Source of the DNA: an uncultured cyanobacterium
GTDB taxonomy: Bacteria; Cyanobacteriota; Cyanobacteriia; PCC-6307; Cyanobiaceae
Reading direction: 5' to 3'
NCBI GenBank assembly: GCA_903858015.1
Contig: CAIOGZ010000042.1
Location: forward strand, 1 to 64,000
Length of the DNA stretch: 64,000 nucleotides
The position numbers and the translations under genes are program-made. Below the pieces are notes generated by a model. That model ran no database searches. It worked only from the letters and a program-made list of their open reading frames with translations, and had not been told where the DNA came from. Below, one piece after another: positions 1-8,702 of the stretch; the stretch's first letter is position 1; each line of letters begins with the position of its first letter.

Positions 1-295
1 CACCACCCAGCAGCAGGGTTCCAACTTCGCCTCCGACGCCCGCGGCAAGGCCAAGTGTGCCCGTGACATCGGCTACTACCTCCGTCAGATCACCTACTCC
101 CTGGTTGCTGGTGGCACCGGCCCCCTCGATGAGTACCTGATTGCCGGTCTCGATGAGATCAACCGCGCTTTCGAACTCTCCCCCTCCTGGTACGTCGAAG
201 CCCTGAACTACATCAAGGCCAACCACGGCATCGCTGGTGACCCCGGCGTGATCGCCAACAACTACATCGATTACGCCATCAACGCTCTCGTCTGA
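1..295 (+). CDS. cpcA: Phycocyanin alpha subunit, C-terminal part
   Basis: The first bases encode the last 97 residues of the phycocyanin alpha subunit, a phycobilisome rod protein that carries one phycocyanobilin. The translation contains [13 protein letters not shown]; its Cys (codon 56-58) corresponds to the conserved bilin-attachment Cys84. It ends with [12 protein letters not shown], typical of the globin-like CpcA C-terminus. The 5' part lies outside the window and cpcB is expected just upstream. A hairpin terminator follows the stop, and the alpha-subunit lyase genes cpcE and cpcF come next, which supports a phycocyanin rather than an allophycocyanin identity. Confidence 0.97.
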   Translation, partial: TTQQQGSNFASDARGKAKCARDIGYYLRQITYSLVAGGTGPLDEYLIAGLDEINRAFELSPSWYVEALNYIKANHGIAGDPGVIANNYIDYAINALV

Positions 296-317
296 GCCAT
301 CGCTTGTCGATCCAGCC

Positions 318-340
318 GCCCCCGCAAGGGGGCTTTTTTT
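318..340 (+). terminator. Rho-independent terminator after cpcA
   Basis: A 6-bp perfect stem GCCCCC/GGGGGC with a GCAA tetraloop is followed directly by seven T. It lies 23 bases after the cpcA stop and should reduce read-through into cpcE and cpcF, as expected when the rod protein is needed in large excess over its lyase. Because it touches the ATG at 341, that ATG is an unlikely start for cpcE. Confidence 0.85.
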
Positions 341-433
341 ATGGCCATTGGTTACGTCAGCCAGACCCTTCGCCAGCAGGAGCTCCGTCCCCTGGCAACA
401 TCGGAACACCCAGGCTCAAGGGCGGCCATCGGC

Positions 434-1273
434 ATGGCAAGCGTGATGGCAGGCGATCAGAGTCCCTCTCCGCTAACGGGGGCCGGTGAACCGATCAGCG
501 AAGACGAAGCGCTGCGTCGACTTCGCCAGACGGCTGATCAATCACTGCAGTATTACGCAGCCTGGTGGCTGGGTCGGATGCGCAGCCGCCATCCCGACAC
601 CGTGCCCCTCTTACAAACGGCCCTACGGCAACGGCAGCCCAGGGATCCCGGCGCTGGGGTTGAGCACAATGCCGTGGCCCGCAACGCCGCCAGGGCGCTG
701 GGCAAACTGGGTGACACCAGCGTGATCCCCGACCTGCTCGCCGCCCTCAACGATGAAGACGATGGCCTGCGGGAGGCGGCAGCCCGCGCCCTCGGTGAGC
801 TGCGCGCCGAAGCTGCAGTGGCAGCGATCACGGCCCGTCTCGCCAGCGGCCCCGCCGGGGCCGGGGCGACCCAGAGCAGCAGTCCCAGGCTCCGCGAGCC
901 CTGCGAAGCCCTGATTGAGGCCCTGGGCGAGATCGGCGTGGCCAACCCCGAGGTGATCAGCGTGATTGCACCCTTCCATGACCACGAGCGGCCCCTGATC
1001 CGCAGTGCCGCCGCCCGGGCCCTGCTCCAGCTCACCGCCGAGCAACGCTGGGCCGAGCAGCTGCTTGCCTTGCTGAACCATGGCCAACTCCAGGTCCGGC
1101 GTGCCGCCCTGATGGATCTAGGAGCCGTGGGATGGCGGCCGGCCCTCGACGCCATCCGCTCCACCCTGGCCGAAAACAGCCTGAAGTTGATCGCCCTGCG
1201 CGGCCTGGTGGAGCAGGGGAAGGGCGAGCCCGGGGTGGATCAATTGTTGGCCGCCATGGACGAGCTGCTGTGA
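434..1273 (+). CDS. cpcE: Phycocyanin alpha-phycocyanobilin lyase subunit CpcE
   Basis: CpcE with CpcF forms the heterodimeric lyase that attaches phycocyanobilin to Cys84 of CpcA. The protein (about 279 residues) is built of HEAT/PBS-lyase repeats: alternating helices with motifs such as DQSLQYYAAWWLGRMRS near the N-terminus, then VARNAARALGKLGD, LREAAARALGEL and IRSAAARALLQL. The frame stays open to an ATG at 341, but that codon abuts the cpcA terminator, so ATG 434 (or 446) is preferred. Its stop overlaps the GTG start of cpcF, indicating translational coupling. The family and partner are well known; the exact start is inferred. Confidence 0.92.
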   Translation: MASVMAGDQSPSPLTGAGEPISEDEALRRLRQTADQSLQYYAAWWLGRMRSRHPDTVPLLQTALRQRQPRDPGAGVEHNAVARNAARALGKLGDTSVIPDLLAALNDEDDGLREAAARALGELRAEAAVAAITARLASGPAGAGATQSSSPRLREPCEALIEALGEIGVANPEVISVIAPFHDHERPLIRSAAARALLQLTAEQRWAEQLLALLNHGQLQVRRAALMDLGAVGWRPALDAIRSTLAENSLKLIALRGLVEQGKGEPGVDQLLAAMDELL

Positions 1274-2487
1274 GCATTGCCCCTTCCAGCGACAGCGCCT
1301 TGATCCAGGCGGTGGAGCAGGCCGACAGTGCCGAGGCCCTGCAGGCCGCCAGCGCGGCCCTGGCCAGCCACCTGGCCGCCCAGCCCAGCCCCGCCCCTGG
1401 GGCCGTGACCGCGCTCGTGCAGGTGCTTGGCTTCAATAATCCAGGCGCCGCCGTGGCAGCCGTGGATGGACTGATCGCCTGCGGCGCAGCCGCCGTGGAA
1501 CCGCTGCTGGCCAACCTCGACGCCCACAACTACGGGGCCAGGGCCTGGGCCGTGCGGGCCCTGGCCGGCATCGGCGATGTGCGGGGTTTGGACCTGCTAG
1601 AGCAGGCCCTTAGCGGCGACATCGGACCTAGCGTACGGCGAGCCGCCGCCCGGGGCCTGGGCCAACTTCGCTGCGAAGCCCTCGAGCCGCAGGAACGCCA
1701 GAGGATCCAGCGGCGGGCCCTGGGCGCCCTCAGCAAGGCGGCCAGCGACGGTGAATGGGTGGTGCGCTACGCGGTGGTGGTGGGGCTGGAATCCCTGGCC
1801 CAGCGGCTGCTTGAAGCCAGCCCTGAAGCCAGCCCTGAAGCCAGCCCTGAAGACGGAAACGATGCGTTGCAGCAGATCAAGGCCGTGCTAACCCAACTGC
1901 AGCTGGACCCCAGCGAAGCCACGCCGGTGGTGCAACTGCGAGCCCGCCAAGCGCTTCTGCAGCTCCAGGGCCTCCAGGGCGCGCCACCGACCCGGGTGCT
2001 GTTTGTCTGCCTGGGCAATATCTGCCGCTCCCCCGCCGCCGAAGGGGTGTTCCTGCATCTGCTGCAGCGCGCCGGCCTCGACCAGGCCTTCGAGGTGGAT
2101 TCAGCCGGCACGGCAGGGTGGCACCAGGGCAAGCCGGCCGATCGCCGCATGCTGGCCGCCGCCCAACGCCGGGGCATCGAGCTGCCGAGCCGGGCACGCC
2201 AGCTTGAGCGCCAGGACCTGCAGCACTTTGACCACGTGCTCACCATGGATGCGGACAACCTGGCGGCGGTTGAGGCGCTGCTGGGGAGCAGCCCGGCGCG
2301 GGCCAGCATCCGTCCGCTCACCCGCCACTGCAGGCGCCTGCTGGCCCAGGAGGTGCCTGACCCCTACTACGGCGGTCCAGAGGGCTTCGACCAAGTGCTC
2401 GACCTGCTGGAAGATGCCTGCGAGGGTCTCCTGGAGAACCTGCTGCTGGAGCGGGGCCACCCTCAACCCTCGTCAGTGGCCGCTTGA
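1270..2487 (+). CDS. cpcF: CpcF lyase subunit fused to a low-molecular-weight protein tyrosine phosphatase
   Basis: The frame begins at GTG 1270, overlapping the cpcE stop as GTGA, and encodes 405 residues. Residues 1 to about 180 are HEAT-like repeats of CpcF (for example ARAWAVRALAGIGDVRGLDL, VRRAAARGLGQL). A linker with three ASPE units follows, then another helical stretch to residue 235. From residue 242 it is a complete low-molecular-weight tyrosine phosphatase: P-loop FVCLGNICRSPAAEG (Cys247, Arg253), DSAGTAGWHQG, and the general-acid motif VPDPYYGG. No stop or obvious start separates the two. In other cyanobacteria these are, to my knowledge, separate proteins, so this is either a true fusion or a lost stop or sequencing indel. 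The 3' end overlaps panC-cmk tail to tail by 25 bp. Confidence 0.85.
   Translation: MSIAPSSDSALIQAVEQADSAEALQAASAALASHLAAQPSPAPGAVTALVQVLGFNNPGAAVAAVDGLIACGAAAVEPLLANLDAHNYGARAWAVRALAGIGDVRGLDLLEQALSGDIGPSVRRAAARGLGQLRCEALEPQERQRIQRRALGALSKAASDGEWVVRYAVVVGLESLAQRLLEASPEASPEASPEDGNDALQQIKAVLTQLQLDPSEATPVVQLRARQALLQLQGLQGAPPTRVLFVCLGNICRSPAAEGVFLHLLQRAGLDQAFEVDSAGTAGWHQGKPADRRMLAAAQRRGIELPSRARQLERQDLQHFDHVLTMDADNLAAVEALLGSSPARASIRPLTRHCRRLLAQEVPDPYYGGPEGFDQVLDLLEDACEGLLENLLLERGHPQPSSVAA
1813..1848 (+). repeat. Three 12-bp tandem repeats in the CpcF-phosphatase linker
   Basis: Three exact copies of GAAGCCAGCCCT encode the repeated ASPE linker between the CpcF repeats and the downstream helical and phosphatase parts. 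Such in-frame repeats can change copy number by slippage without breaking the frame. Confidence 0.85.
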
Positions 2488-4034
2488 GGCCGCCAGGCAT
2501 CCTCGGGCACCCGCTGGCGGAACAGCCCGTCGAGGGCCTCGATCACCTCCGCGATCGTGAGGCCATCGGTGATCAACTCGGTGGCGTCCTCCGCCTGGAG
2601 CAGGGGGGCCTCCTGGCGGCTGGAATCGAGGCGGTCCCGCTCGGCGATGCTGGCCTCCAACTCCTCATGGGGCGGTACCGGAAAGCCCCGCTGCTCCAGA
2701 TCGAAGGCGCGCCGCCGGGCCCGCTCCGCCACCGTGGCCGTGAGAAACACCTTGCATTCAGCGTCCGGAAACACGGCGGTGCCGATATCGCGGCCTTCGG
2801 CCACCAGGCCGCCCCGTTCGCCCATCGCCCGCTGCTGGGCGGTAAGTGCCTGCCGGACGCAGGCATGGGCCGCAACGGTGGAAACGAGGGCCGTGACCTC
2901 CGGACTGCGGATTGCTGCGGTCACATCGTGGCCGTTGAGCAGCACCTGCTGTTCAACGCCGGCCCCGCCCAGCAATCGAAGATCCAGACCATCGAGCAGG
3001 GGAGCCACGGCGGCGGGATCGGCCGGATCAGCCCCCTGCTGCCGCACCCACCAGGTGACGGCCCGATACATGGCCCCGGTATCGAGGTAGAGCAACCCCA
3101 ACCGACGGGCGAAGGCGCGGGTCACGGTGCTCTTGCCGGCCCCCGCCGGACCATCAATGGCAACGATCGGCAGACGGGACATCAGAAAGCGATGATCGAT
3201 CAGACGGCAGCTGCCGCAATGGGCTGCCACCGCCAAGAGTGAAAAGCGGTTGGCCCGATCCTTGGCAGCCAGGCTATGGGGTTGGACCAAATCGACAGCC
3301 TCAAGCGCCAAGCCGGAGGCGTTGAGCCGCTGCCGCACGATCCCCCGCAGCGCTTCGGCCTCCACGGTTCCTGCACGGTAAAGCGCCTCGGCGGCGTCCA
3401 GGGCCTCGGGCAATGCCCCGGCCTGCAAGCGTTCGCTGGCGGAAAGATAGCGGTGGCGCGAACTGCAGGCCAGGCCATCGTGCTCCCGCACGGTGCCACA
3501 AGCCTCGACGCTAGTGGGCAAGCCAAGGTCGGCGATCACCCGCCGCAGGATCACGAGCTGCTGCCAATCCTTCTCGCCAAGCAGGAGACGATCGGGTTTC
3601 ACGAGGGCCAACAGGCGGCACACCACCGTGGCAACAGCTTCGAAATGGCCGGGGCGGGAGCGACCGCAGAGCACTGCCGTCAGCGACGACGGAGGAATCA
3701 CCCGGGTGAGGGCGGCCTCCCCACCGGGATAGATCTCCTCCTGCTGCGGGGCGAACAGGGCTGCCACACCGGCCGCCCTAGCCAGCGCCCCATCCGCCTC
3801 CAGATCGCGGGGATAGCGGCTGAAATCCTCCCCCGGCCCGAACTGGAGGGGATTGACGAAGATACTGAGCAGCACCCTTGGCGTCGTGCCAGCCGCCCTA
3901 GGGCGGCCAGCACGTTCCAACAGGGAACGGTGTCCCTGATGGAGGGCCCCCATCGTGGGCACGAAATGGAGCGGCCGTTCGGGTTGTTCGCCCCGCCAGG
4001 CAGCCAGCTGGGCACGGGTAGAGAGCAGGTGCAC
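2463..4034 (-). CDS. panC/cmk: Bifunctional pantothenate synthetase / cytidylate kinase
   Basis: The N-terminal half (about residues 1-280) is pantothenate synthetase, which joins pantoate and beta-alanine with ATP: FVPTMGALHQGHRSLLER, SIFVNPLQFGPGEDF, LGEKDWQQLVILRRVI and SSRHRYLS. The C-terminal half, from about residue 287, is cytidylate kinase: VAIDGPAGAGKST (Walker A), LYLDTGAMYRAVTWW and AEGRDIGTAVFPDAE. This fusion is a known cyanobacterial trait. The frame extends up to 4085, but a rho-independent terminator of the upstream rlpA occupies 4047-4077, so GTG 4034 is the better start (523 residues). The gene converges with the cpcF-phosphatase frame. Confidence 0.95.
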   Translation of the reverse strand: MHLLSTRAQLAAWRGEQPERPLHFVPTMGALHQGHRSLLERAGRPRAAGTTPRVLLSIFVNPLQFGPGEDFSRYPRDLEADGALARAAGVAALFAPQQEEIYPGGEAALTRVIPPSSLTAVLCGRSRPGHFEAVATVVCRLLALVKPDRLLLGEKDWQQLVILRRVIADLGLPTSVEACGTVREHDGLACSSRHRYLSASERLQAGALPEALDAAEALYRAGTVEAEALRGIVRQRLNASGLALEAVDLVQPHSLAAKDRANRFSLLAVAAHCGSCRLIDHRFLMSRLPIVAIDGPAGAGKSTVTRAFARRLGLLYLDTGAMYRAVTWWVRQQGADPADPAAVAPLLDGLDLRLLGGAGVEQQVLLNGHDVTAAIRSPEVTALVSTVAAHACVRQALTAQQRAMGERGGLVAEGRDIGTAVFPDAECKVFLTATVAERARRRAFDLEQRGFPVPPHEELEASIAERDRLDSSRQEAPLLQAEDATELITDGLTIAEVIEALDGLFRQRVPEDAWRPQAATDEG

Positions 4035-4046
4035 GCGGTAGCCATC

Positions 4047-4077
4047 AAAAAACCCACCACCGAGCGGCAGGTGGGTT
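4047..4077 (-). terminator. Rho-independent terminator after rlpA
   Basis: On the minus strand AACCCACC pairs with GGTGGGTT around an 11-base loop and is followed by a T run. It lies about 50 bases after the rlpA stop and just before the chosen panC-cmk GTG start, which separates the two transcripts and decides the panC start. Confidence 0.75.
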
Positions 4078-4129
4078 CTAAGCATGGCTGAAGAGGCCCA
4101 ATCCTGGCCCAGGGGGCCAAAGGGCTCAA

Positions 4130-4624
4130 TCAGGGCAGCACTTCGAGCTTCACGTCGGCCACACCACTGGCGGTGATGCCCAGGTCGCGGGCGGCTCCGT
4201 GGGCCAAATCGATGATCCGACCGCCGCTGAACGGGCCGCGATCATTGATCCGAACCACCGTCGAACGACCGTTGTTGAGGTTGATGACGCGGACCCGGGT
4301 GCCAAAGGCGAGGGTGCGATGGGCGGCCGTGTAGGTGCCGGGTCGAAAAACTTCACCGTTAGCGGTGCGGTTGCCATAAAAACCTGGTCCATACCAGCTG
4401 GCCTGGCCGGTGTAGCCAGCTGCAAGTTGCTGCAGACCTTTGGGCGCTGTCGGCATCTGCCTGAGGAAGCGATCCTCCCAGGAGGGCGAAGGAGCCACGT
4501 CCCGGATCACCGCATCAGCAGCCGGAACCGTAAGGGAGGAAAAGGAGGCGGCAAGAGCCGGATGGCAGTTGCCGATCGGGGCGATCAGGAGGGCGGCGGC
4601 GCCTAGAAGTTGAGTTGCACGCAT
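4130..4624 (-). CDS. rlpA: RlpA-family septal/cell-wall lytic transglycosylase-like protein
   Basis: The 164-residue product starts with a signal peptide (MRATQLLGAAALLIAPIG, followed by PALAA) and ends in a double-psi beta-barrel domain: GQASWYGPGFYGNRTANGE, GTRVRVINLNNGRS, VVRINDRGPFSGGRIIDLA and ARDLGI. The catalytic-type Asp of NDRGPF is present. RlpA proteins act in the periplasm on peptidoglycan, in some bacteria on denuded glycan strands at the septum. The frame extends upstream to 4798, but the signal peptide fixes ATG 4624. A SPOR domain is absent, as in other short cyanobacterial members. A terminator follows. Confidence 0.88.
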   Translation of the reverse strand: MRATQLLGAAALLIAPIGNCHPALAASFSSLTVPAADAVIRDVAPSPSWEDRFLRQMPTAPKGLQQLAAGYTGQASWYGPGFYGNRTANGEVFRPGTYTAAHRTLAFGTRVRVINLNNGRSTVVRINDRGPFSGGRIIDLAHGAARDLGITASGVADVKLEVLP

Positions 4625-5047
4625 GACAGGCGGAACGCGCTGGCTGGAAACCCCTGCCCCGGAAAGCTCCGCTACAGGGGCTGGATTCACGTCACCCAAC
4701 GCAATGGCGGGGGCTCTCGTGAATTCGCCGGGGCGAGTTCCTGACTGGGAATAACGACCTCGGCAACTTAACGGCAATCGAAACCAGCCAGCAGCCAAGC
4801 AACCGGGCAGAGCGATTGATCAGTTTTTTTCATGTTTTCCTGCTCACTTGGCCGCCACTGGCTTCACAACCCCCAGACAAGCAAGCCATCAGTCAGCAAA
4901 TCCGATCGCTTTAATAAGCTGCGCTAATGCATTGCTAGGACGATTGGGCAGCCGTCCACTATCGAGGGGTTTCCGGCCGTTGGCTCGGGGCGGTTGGCTC
5001 GGGGCGGTTGCCATTGCAGGATCGGTGGCAGCAGCGCTCCTAGATCC
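4625..5047. promoter_or_regulatory. Divergent intergenic region rlpA / purM
   Basis: This 423-bp stretch separates the divergently transcribed rlpA and purM and must hold both promoters. It is AT-richer near 4815-4935 and contains a 14-bp direct repeat, GGTTGGCTCGGGGC, in tandem near 4978-5007, just before purM. No convincing gene was seen; frames crossing it are extensions of neighbours. Confidence 0.4.
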
Positions 5048-6106
5048 ATGGATTACCGCAGCGCCGGGGTGGATGTGGCCGCCGGCCGCGCCTTCGTCGA
5101 TCAAATCAGCGCCAGCGTGGCCTCGACCCGCAGGCCGGAGGTGGTGGGAGGCCTGGGGGGATTCGGCGGCCTTTGCCGTCTACCGGCCGGCCTGCGCAAC
5201 CCACTCCTGGTGGCGGGCACCGACGGGGTCGGCACCAAGCTTGAACTGGCCCAGGCCCATGGCCGCCATCACGATGTGGGCATTGACCTAGTGGCGATGT
5301 GCGTCAACGATGTGGTCACATCGGGCGCCGAACCGCTCTTTTTCCTCGACTACATCGCCACCGGCAAGCTCAGCCCCGAAGCGATGGCCGCCGTGGTGGA
5401 GGGCATCGCTGATGGCTGCCGCCAGAGCGGCTGCGCCCTGCTGGGGGGGGAAACGGCGGAGATGCCGGGTTTCTATGCCCCCGGCCGCTACGACCTTGCT
5501 GGCTTTTGCGTGGCCGTGGTGGAAGCCGACCAATTGATCGACGGCAGCCAGATCGTTGCTGGCGACCGCATTGTGGCCGTAGCCAGCAGCGGGGTTCACA
5601 GCAATGGCTTCAGCCTGGTGCGCCGCATCCTCGAAGCCACCCAGGCCAGCGCCGACACCCGACTCGGGCCCGATGGCCCGCCCCTGGTGGCCAGCCTGCT
5701 CAAGCCCACCCTTCTTTACAGCTCCCTGGTGAAGCGGTTGCTGTCCGAGGGCGCAGCGATCCGCGGCATGGCCCACATCACAGGGGGGGGGCTGCCCGAA
5801 AATCTGCCCCGCTGCCTGCCCGCCGGGGTCCATGCCGTCGTGGATGCCTCCAGTTGGCAGCGCCCAGCCCTGTTCAGCTGGCTGCAGGAGCACGGCGCCG
5901 TGCCGGAATCCGACCTCTGGAACACCTTCAACCTTGGCGTGGGCTTCTGCCTGGTGGTGCCCGAGGCTGAGCTCGAGCGCGTGCTGGCGATCTGCGCCTT
6001 GGCAGGCCACCAGGCCTGGGCACTCGGGCGGGTGGAGGCGGGTTCCGCCGCAGCCGGCACCACCTCGGGTGATGCAAATCCACTACTGGCCGGATTGCCG
6101 TACTGA
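5048..6106 (+). CDS. purM: Phosphoribosylformylglycinamidine cyclo-ligase
   Basis: PurM (AIR synthetase) closes the imidazole ring in purine synthesis, converting FGAM plus ATP to AIR. The 352-residue translation starts [20 protein letters not shown] and contains [63 protein letters not shown] and [13 protein letters not shown], the standard ATP- and substrate-binding segments. The frame opens upstream at 4994, but ATG 5048 gives the family N-terminus. Two G9 tracts in the gene remain in frame. Confidence 0.97.
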   Translation: MDYRSAGVDVAAGRAFVDQISASVASTRRPEVVGGLGGFGGLCRLPAGLRNPLLVAGTDGVGTKLELAQAHGRHHDVGIDLVAMCVNDVVTSGAEPLFFLDYIATGKLSPEAMAAVVEGIADGCRQSGCALLGGETAEMPGFYAPGRYDLAGFCVAVVEADQLIDGSQIVAGDRIVAVASSGVHSNGFSLVRRILEATQASADTRLGPDGPPLVASLLKPTLLYSSLVKRLLSEGAAIRGMAHITGGGLPENLPRCLPAGVHAVVDASSWQRPALFSWLQEHGAVPESDLWNTFNLGVGFCLVVPEAELERVLAICALAGHQAWALGRVEAGSAAAGTTSGDANPLLAGLPY

Positions 6107-6261
6107 ACCCCTTGGCCAACCAGGGAGCACCGATCCGTAAGGTGACTATTGGTCATTTGCGCTACATGCCCACTTACAAGGCCCGTCCAGTCAGCGAGTC
6201 CCCTAGTCCCATAGTCAGGCCCTGATCCAGCAGCTCCATACCCCCCTTACACCCTGAAAGC

Positions 6262-6918
6262 ATGTTCGATACAGCCTCGCGAATCACCCGCCGCCGCAGT
6301 TCCGCCGGTCCAGTACCGCCCCAACGGCCCCAACAACCCAGGCCCCGTCTGCGGGAGGGCACAAGCCTGCGCGAGGGCGGCGGCGGCCAGCGCCCCACCT
6401 TCTTGACCCTGCGGGACCACGGCAAGGTGTACGTGGCGGATCTACCCCGCCTCTCCGATGGCCAACTCAGCCAGATCGCCCGTGAAGCGGAGGAAGTGCT
6501 CGAAAGCCTCAATCGAAGGCTCGATGAGCTGCACAACCAGCTCTCCCTTAGTCAGGTGGATCAGGACACCCGGATCCGCGCCACCACCAAGCGGGACGTG
6601 ACCGAGCGTTTCCTCAGCTCCATCGCCCAGGAACAGGAGTTACGCCGCAGCAATCCCGCCTTGCGGGCCGCGGCCGGCGAATCCCTTGCCCGCGCTTTCC
6701 TGGAACTGGCCCGCCACCGGCTGCCGGGCGCCACCTTCGACTCTCTCCTGCAGGAAGCGCTCGCCGCCTGTGATCCATCCGATCCCGAGGGTCAATCACC
6801 CACCTCCCACGATCCCCAGGTGATCCGGCTGCTGCAAAGCAACGAGCTGCCCCAACCCAAACCTGAAGCGCTGCCGGTGGTGCTGACACCGGATCAGCCC
6901 CAAGCCGCCGGAGCCTGA
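6262..6918 (+). CDS. Conserved hypothetical protein, coiled-coil/helical
   Basis: I do not recognise a named family. The 218-residue protein has a basic, Pro/Arg-rich N-terminus (about 45 residues), a short segment FLTLRDHGKVYVADLPRLSD, then a helical and partly coiled-coil middle (IAREAEEVLESLNRRLDEL) and a helical domain with AAAGESLARAFLELARHRLP. The tail is acidic then Pro-rich. No signal peptide or membrane segment is seen. It follows purM on the same strand after 155 bases. Codon use matches neighbours, suggesting a resident gene. Confidence 0.7.
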   Translation: MFDTASRITRRRSSAGPVPPQRPQQPRPRLREGTSLREGGGGQRPTFLTLRDHGKVYVADLPRLSDGQLSQIAREAEEVLESLNRRLDELHNQLSLSQVDQDTRIRATTKRDVTERFLSSIAQEQELRRSNPALRAAAGESLARAFLELARHRLPGATFDSLLQEALAACDPSDPEGQSPTSHDPQVIRLLQSNELPQPKPEALPVVLTPDQPQAAGA

Positions 6919-7008
6919 TCCGGCGGCTTGGGGCTGATCCCACTGGGCTGGGACCCAATTCCAACCAGAGGGCCGGATCCTCCCGGTCAAGGCAAACGCT
7001 CCGCAGCC

Positions 7009-7992
7009 TTAGCGGCTGCCGAAGGGGTTGGCGGGCATTCTCGCTTGGGCTGGTTGGCTAAGGGCTAGCCGATCGAGGTCCAACCTCTCCGCAGGCTCCA
7101 GGTTCCAAGTCATGGCCGCCGCCGCTGCCTCGGCCTGCTGTTCGCTCCGCAGGCCGGGGATGGGCATCGCCCCATGGGCCCGGCACCAGTTGAGGGCCAC
7201 GGCCGCCATCGAGGCTCCACGCCCAGAGGCGATCTGCTCGACCCTGGCCAGCAGAGGCTGCAAGTTCGGCCAAAGCCGCCGAAACAGCCAGCCCCTCGGG
7301 CCTGACGGCAGGGGCGGCAGCTCCCCGGCGGGCCGGGTCAGCAGGCCGAGGGCCAAGGGGCTGTAGGCGATCACCTCCACCCCCAGCTCGCGAGCCACGG
7401 CAACGAGGCCGCCCGGCCCAATCGCTTGCGGTGCTAGCAGCGACATCTGCACCTGCACACTGCTCAGCTGCACACCCCGCTGCGCCAGCAGGCCATGGAT
7501 GCGGCGCAGCCCCTCGGGACCGAAGTTGGAGATCCCCAGCTGGGGCACCACGCCCGCCCCAACGCCATCGGCCAGCCCCTGGAGCAGGGGGGCCTCCTGC
7601 CAGGGGGCATAGCGGGCCGTGCTCCAGTGCAGCTGCACCCGGTCGAGCTTGCCCTGCAGGCGGCGGCGGGAAGCCTGCAGGGCCGGCTCTAGCCCTTGGC
7701 GCCCTAGCCGCCAAGGAAACGGCGCCAACTTGGTGGCCACACAAATCATCTGGCGCTGCTCCGCAGGCAGGGCGGCCGCGAAGCGCCCCAGCAACACCTC
7801 ACTCCGGCCGTTGAAGCGGCCGGTTCCATAGGAATCGGCCGTGTCGAAAAAGTGAAGTCCCAGGGCCACGGCGCGGCGGAAGCAGGCCTCCAGCGCCCTG
7901 TCCTGGCCGGGCTGATACCCCCAAAGAAACTGGTTGCCCCACGCCCAGGTGCCCACACCGATGGCGGGGCTTGCAAGAGGGGGAAGGGGCAT
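7009..7992 (-). CDS. Aldo/keto reductase family oxidoreductase
   Basis: Members of this NADPH-dependent TIM-barrel family reduce aldehydes and ketones. The product has VGTWAWGNQFLWGYQPG near the start, GLHFFDTADSYGTGRFNG (catalytic Asp and Tyr), VATKLAPFPWRLG (catalytic Lys), VQLHWSTARYAPW (the His/Trp segment) and VEVIAYSPLALGLLTRP. Start is set at ATG 7992 (327 residues), which places the conserved strand at the N-terminus; ATG 8022 is possible, and the upstream extension to 8238 has no protein-like character. Specific substrate is unknown. Confidence 0.9.
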   Translation of the reverse strand: MPLPPLASPAIGVGTWAWGNQFLWGYQPGQDRALEACFRRAVALGLHFFDTADSYGTGRFNGRSEVLLGRFAAALPAEQRQMICVATKLAPFPWRLGRQGLEPALQASRRRLQGKLDRVQLHWSTARYAPWQEAPLLQGLADGVGAGVVPQLGISNFGPEGLRRIHGLLAQRGVQLSSVQVQMSLLAPQAIGPGGLVAVARELGVEVIAYSPLALGLLTRPAGELPPLPSGPRGWLFRRLWPNLQPLLARVEQIASGRGASMAAVALNWCRAHGAMPIPGLRSEQQAEAAAAAMTWNLEPAERLDLDRLALSQPAQARMPANPFGSR

Positions 7993-8702
7993 GGGGCAGC
8001 AGCGATGGGCTTCGGGCGCCATGATCGGATCCCTGCAACGCCCCGGGATCCCTTGAGCTTGAGCAGCGCCGAACCGAGCCGCTCCTCCGGCCCCGTCGCC
8101 AGCCTTGTCGCCAATCCTGGGGGCGGTCCGGTCGCCGGCCCAGGAGTCAGCCCTTGCCCCTCCCTGCCGGGCACCAGGCAACGGGAAGGACCTGGCGATC
8201 CCGAGGCTGCCGCTAACGATCCGATCCTCTGCAGCCATTGCGGCCGGAGCGCCTCGAATGGCATCAGCTGCGAAGGAGCCTGCGTTGCCGATTCCGGCTA
8301 TTGACCTGGCGATGGCGCCTGCATGGCAGCGGTAGCTAACCCGCCAGGGCCATCGAAAAGTCCTTGGCCAGGCTCTCCTCGTTTCCGCTCATGAAGCGAC
8401 GACCTCAAGATGGCCTAAGGGATGTGAAGGCTTGTGGAGCTCCCCCGGTTTTGTCCCATCGGCGACCTTGCTTCTTAAGGATTCCTTTAGAGTTCGAGCC
8501 CGACCTGGAAGCGAGCCGCAGCGATGGCAAGACCGAGTTCTTTGCTGGCGATCATGGCACTGATCGGTCTGGCGATGGTGGAGTTAGTCACCCGCCTGCT
8601 GGCCTGGGCCTGAGCTGAACTTGGCCCTAGCTCGGCCGGTTACCCACCTGCTCCGGCACCAGCAGATTGACTTAGAACCACTTGGTGCCTTTGCTGGCGC
8701 CC
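7993..8702. other. Intergenic stretch, no firm gene
   Basis: About 710 bp lie between the aldo/keto reductase start and the next small gene. The left part is GC-rich without conserved-looking frames. Around 8450-8520 it is AT-richer (CTTAAGGATTCCTTTAGAGTTC) and may hold a promoter. A possible 29-codon membrane peptide at 8524-8613 is described separately. Confidence 0.4.
8524..8613 (+). CDS. Possible single-span membrane microprotein
   Basis: ATG 8524 to TGA 8613 encodes 29 residues. They begin MARPSSLLAIMALIGLA and continue MVELVTRLLAWA, one hydrophobic helix with a charged start. Cyanobacterial photosynthetic complexes contain many subunits of this size, but the sequence does not match PetL, PetM, PetN, PsaM, PsbT or Psb30 as I know them. 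There is no strong ribosome binding site. This is a candidate only. Confidence 0.3.
   Translation: MARPSSLLAIMALIGLAMVELVTRLLAWA

Noticed and set aside
5440-5800. G9 homopolymers in purM as further frameshift sites
   Set aside because: Both tracts keep the frame, and the PurM motifs before and after each are continuous, so there is no sign of interruption.
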